This document shows, one piece after another, positions 63,821-64,000 of a stretch of 64,000 nt of DNA; the stretch's first letter is position 1, and every line of letters starts with the position of its first letter. A model generated the notes under the pieces. That model worked only from the letters and a program-made list of their open reading frames with translations. It had not been told where the DNA came from and did no database searches. Made by a program: the position numbers and the translations under genes. The stretch is from Kaustia mangrovi (GTDB lineage Bacteria > Pseudomonadota > Alphaproteobacteria > Rhizobiales > Im1). The stretch is taken from NCBI RefSeq assembly GCF_015482775.1, contig NZ_CP058214.1, positions 682,001 to 746,000 of the forward strand. The letters are read 5' to 3'.

Positions 63821-64000
63821 ATGCGAGACATCATGTCAGGGGGTACTGGCACCGGCTCGCGCCGGCCGCTCAAGCGGTCCGTCGTGGTCGCCGGTCATTC
63901 GACGAGCATTTCGCTCGAACCGGAATTCTGGGATGCGTTGCGCGAGATCGCCGACGAGACCGACAAGACGCTCAACGAGCTCATCACGGATATCGACGCC
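63821..64000 (+). CDS. Ribbon-helix-helix domain protein, N-terminal part
   Basis: Sixty codons are visible to the window end. The sequence has a basic head, then RPLKRSVVVAGHSTSISLEP, EFWDALREIADETDKTLNEL, the RHH_4-type ribbon-helix-helix motif (strand VAGHSTSISLE, helix EFWDALREIA). Such proteins follow fumC in many alphaproteobacteria and are presumed DNA-binding. The start may be 63821 or the ATG at 63833; neither has a strong ribosome-binding site. The gene runs beyond the window. Confidence 0.8.
   Translation, partial: MRDIMSGGTGTGSRRPLKRSVVVAGHSTSISLEPEFWDALREIADETDKTLNELITDIDA

Overview
The window is about 67% GC and reads as a chromosomal stretch of an alphaproteobacterium, most likely order Hyphomicrobiales (Rhizobiales). 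The pointers are a circularly permuted two-piece tmRNA gene beside an alphaproteobacterial-type SspB, a growth-pole-ring-like giant coiled-coil protein, a rhizobial haem-uptake locus with an IRO-type operator and a RirA-like Rrf2 regulator, and DUF1127 and DUF2852 proteins. I saw no insertion sequence, integrase, phage gene, CRISPR array, rRNA or tRNA gene. Start codons were chosen by ribosome-binding site, family length and overlap with the preceding gene.

Layout. 1-5.1 kb: 3' end of a CorA/ZntB-type metal transporter, then minus-strand housekeeping genes (ELM1-family protein, LysM lipoprotein, methyltransferase, ferredoxin-NADP reductase with its 2Fe-2S ferredoxin, Hpt phosphotransfer protein). 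5.7-10.4 kb: a 1561-residue membrane-anchored hendecad-repeat protein resembling the polar growth scaffold GPR/RgsE. 10.6-12.6 kb: a dgcN-dgcA pair for D-glutamate breakdown. 12.6-21 kb: mixed metabolic and transport genes (VIT1/CCC1 transporter, Tat-exported gluconolactonase-like protein, MFS permease, threonine dehydratase, fructosamine kinase, an SDR with altered active site, PPK2). 21.1-23.9 kb: capsule export lipoprotein and KpsS-type protein. 24.2-28 kb: small membrane proteins, a TPR protein and a sodium:solute symporter.

28.3-37.7 kb is one haem/iron acquisition island. A minus-strand operon encodes an outer-membrane haem receptor, a periplasmic protein, ExbB, two ExbD proteins, TonB and a haem-degrading monooxygenase. 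A divergent plus-strand operon encodes HemP and the HmuTUV ABC importer. An exact TGA-N9-TCA operator lies between them, and an Rrf2 regulator sits at the far end. The receptor brings haem across the outer membrane with TonB/ExbBD energy, HmuT hands it to HmuUV, and the monooxygenase is placed to open the ring and release iron.

38-50.6 kb looks like a surface-polymer or secondary-modification region: an ICMT-like membrane protein, a protein ending in about twenty 8-residue Asn/Gly repeats, a four-gene arylsulfotransferase/sulfotransferase operon, then glycosyltransferases, a TylF-type methyltransferase, a 2-oxoglutarate oxygenase and another sulfotransferase. This is the least described part of the window. 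50.9-64 kb returns to core genes: miaA (frameshifted here), serB, thyA, ssrA, sspB, mepA, two tandem ATP-grasp genes (the second frameshifted), a TauE/SafE permease, a DUF1127 protein, a MocR-type regulator, fumC and a partial ribbon-helix-helix protein.

Best leads: an ExbD pair in which one member has Asn in place of the proton-relay Asp; a RirA-like regulator with only two of three cluster cysteines; the sulfotransferase operon and Asn/Gly repeat protein; the GPR-like scaffold; and two single-base frameshifts, both at short G/C runs.
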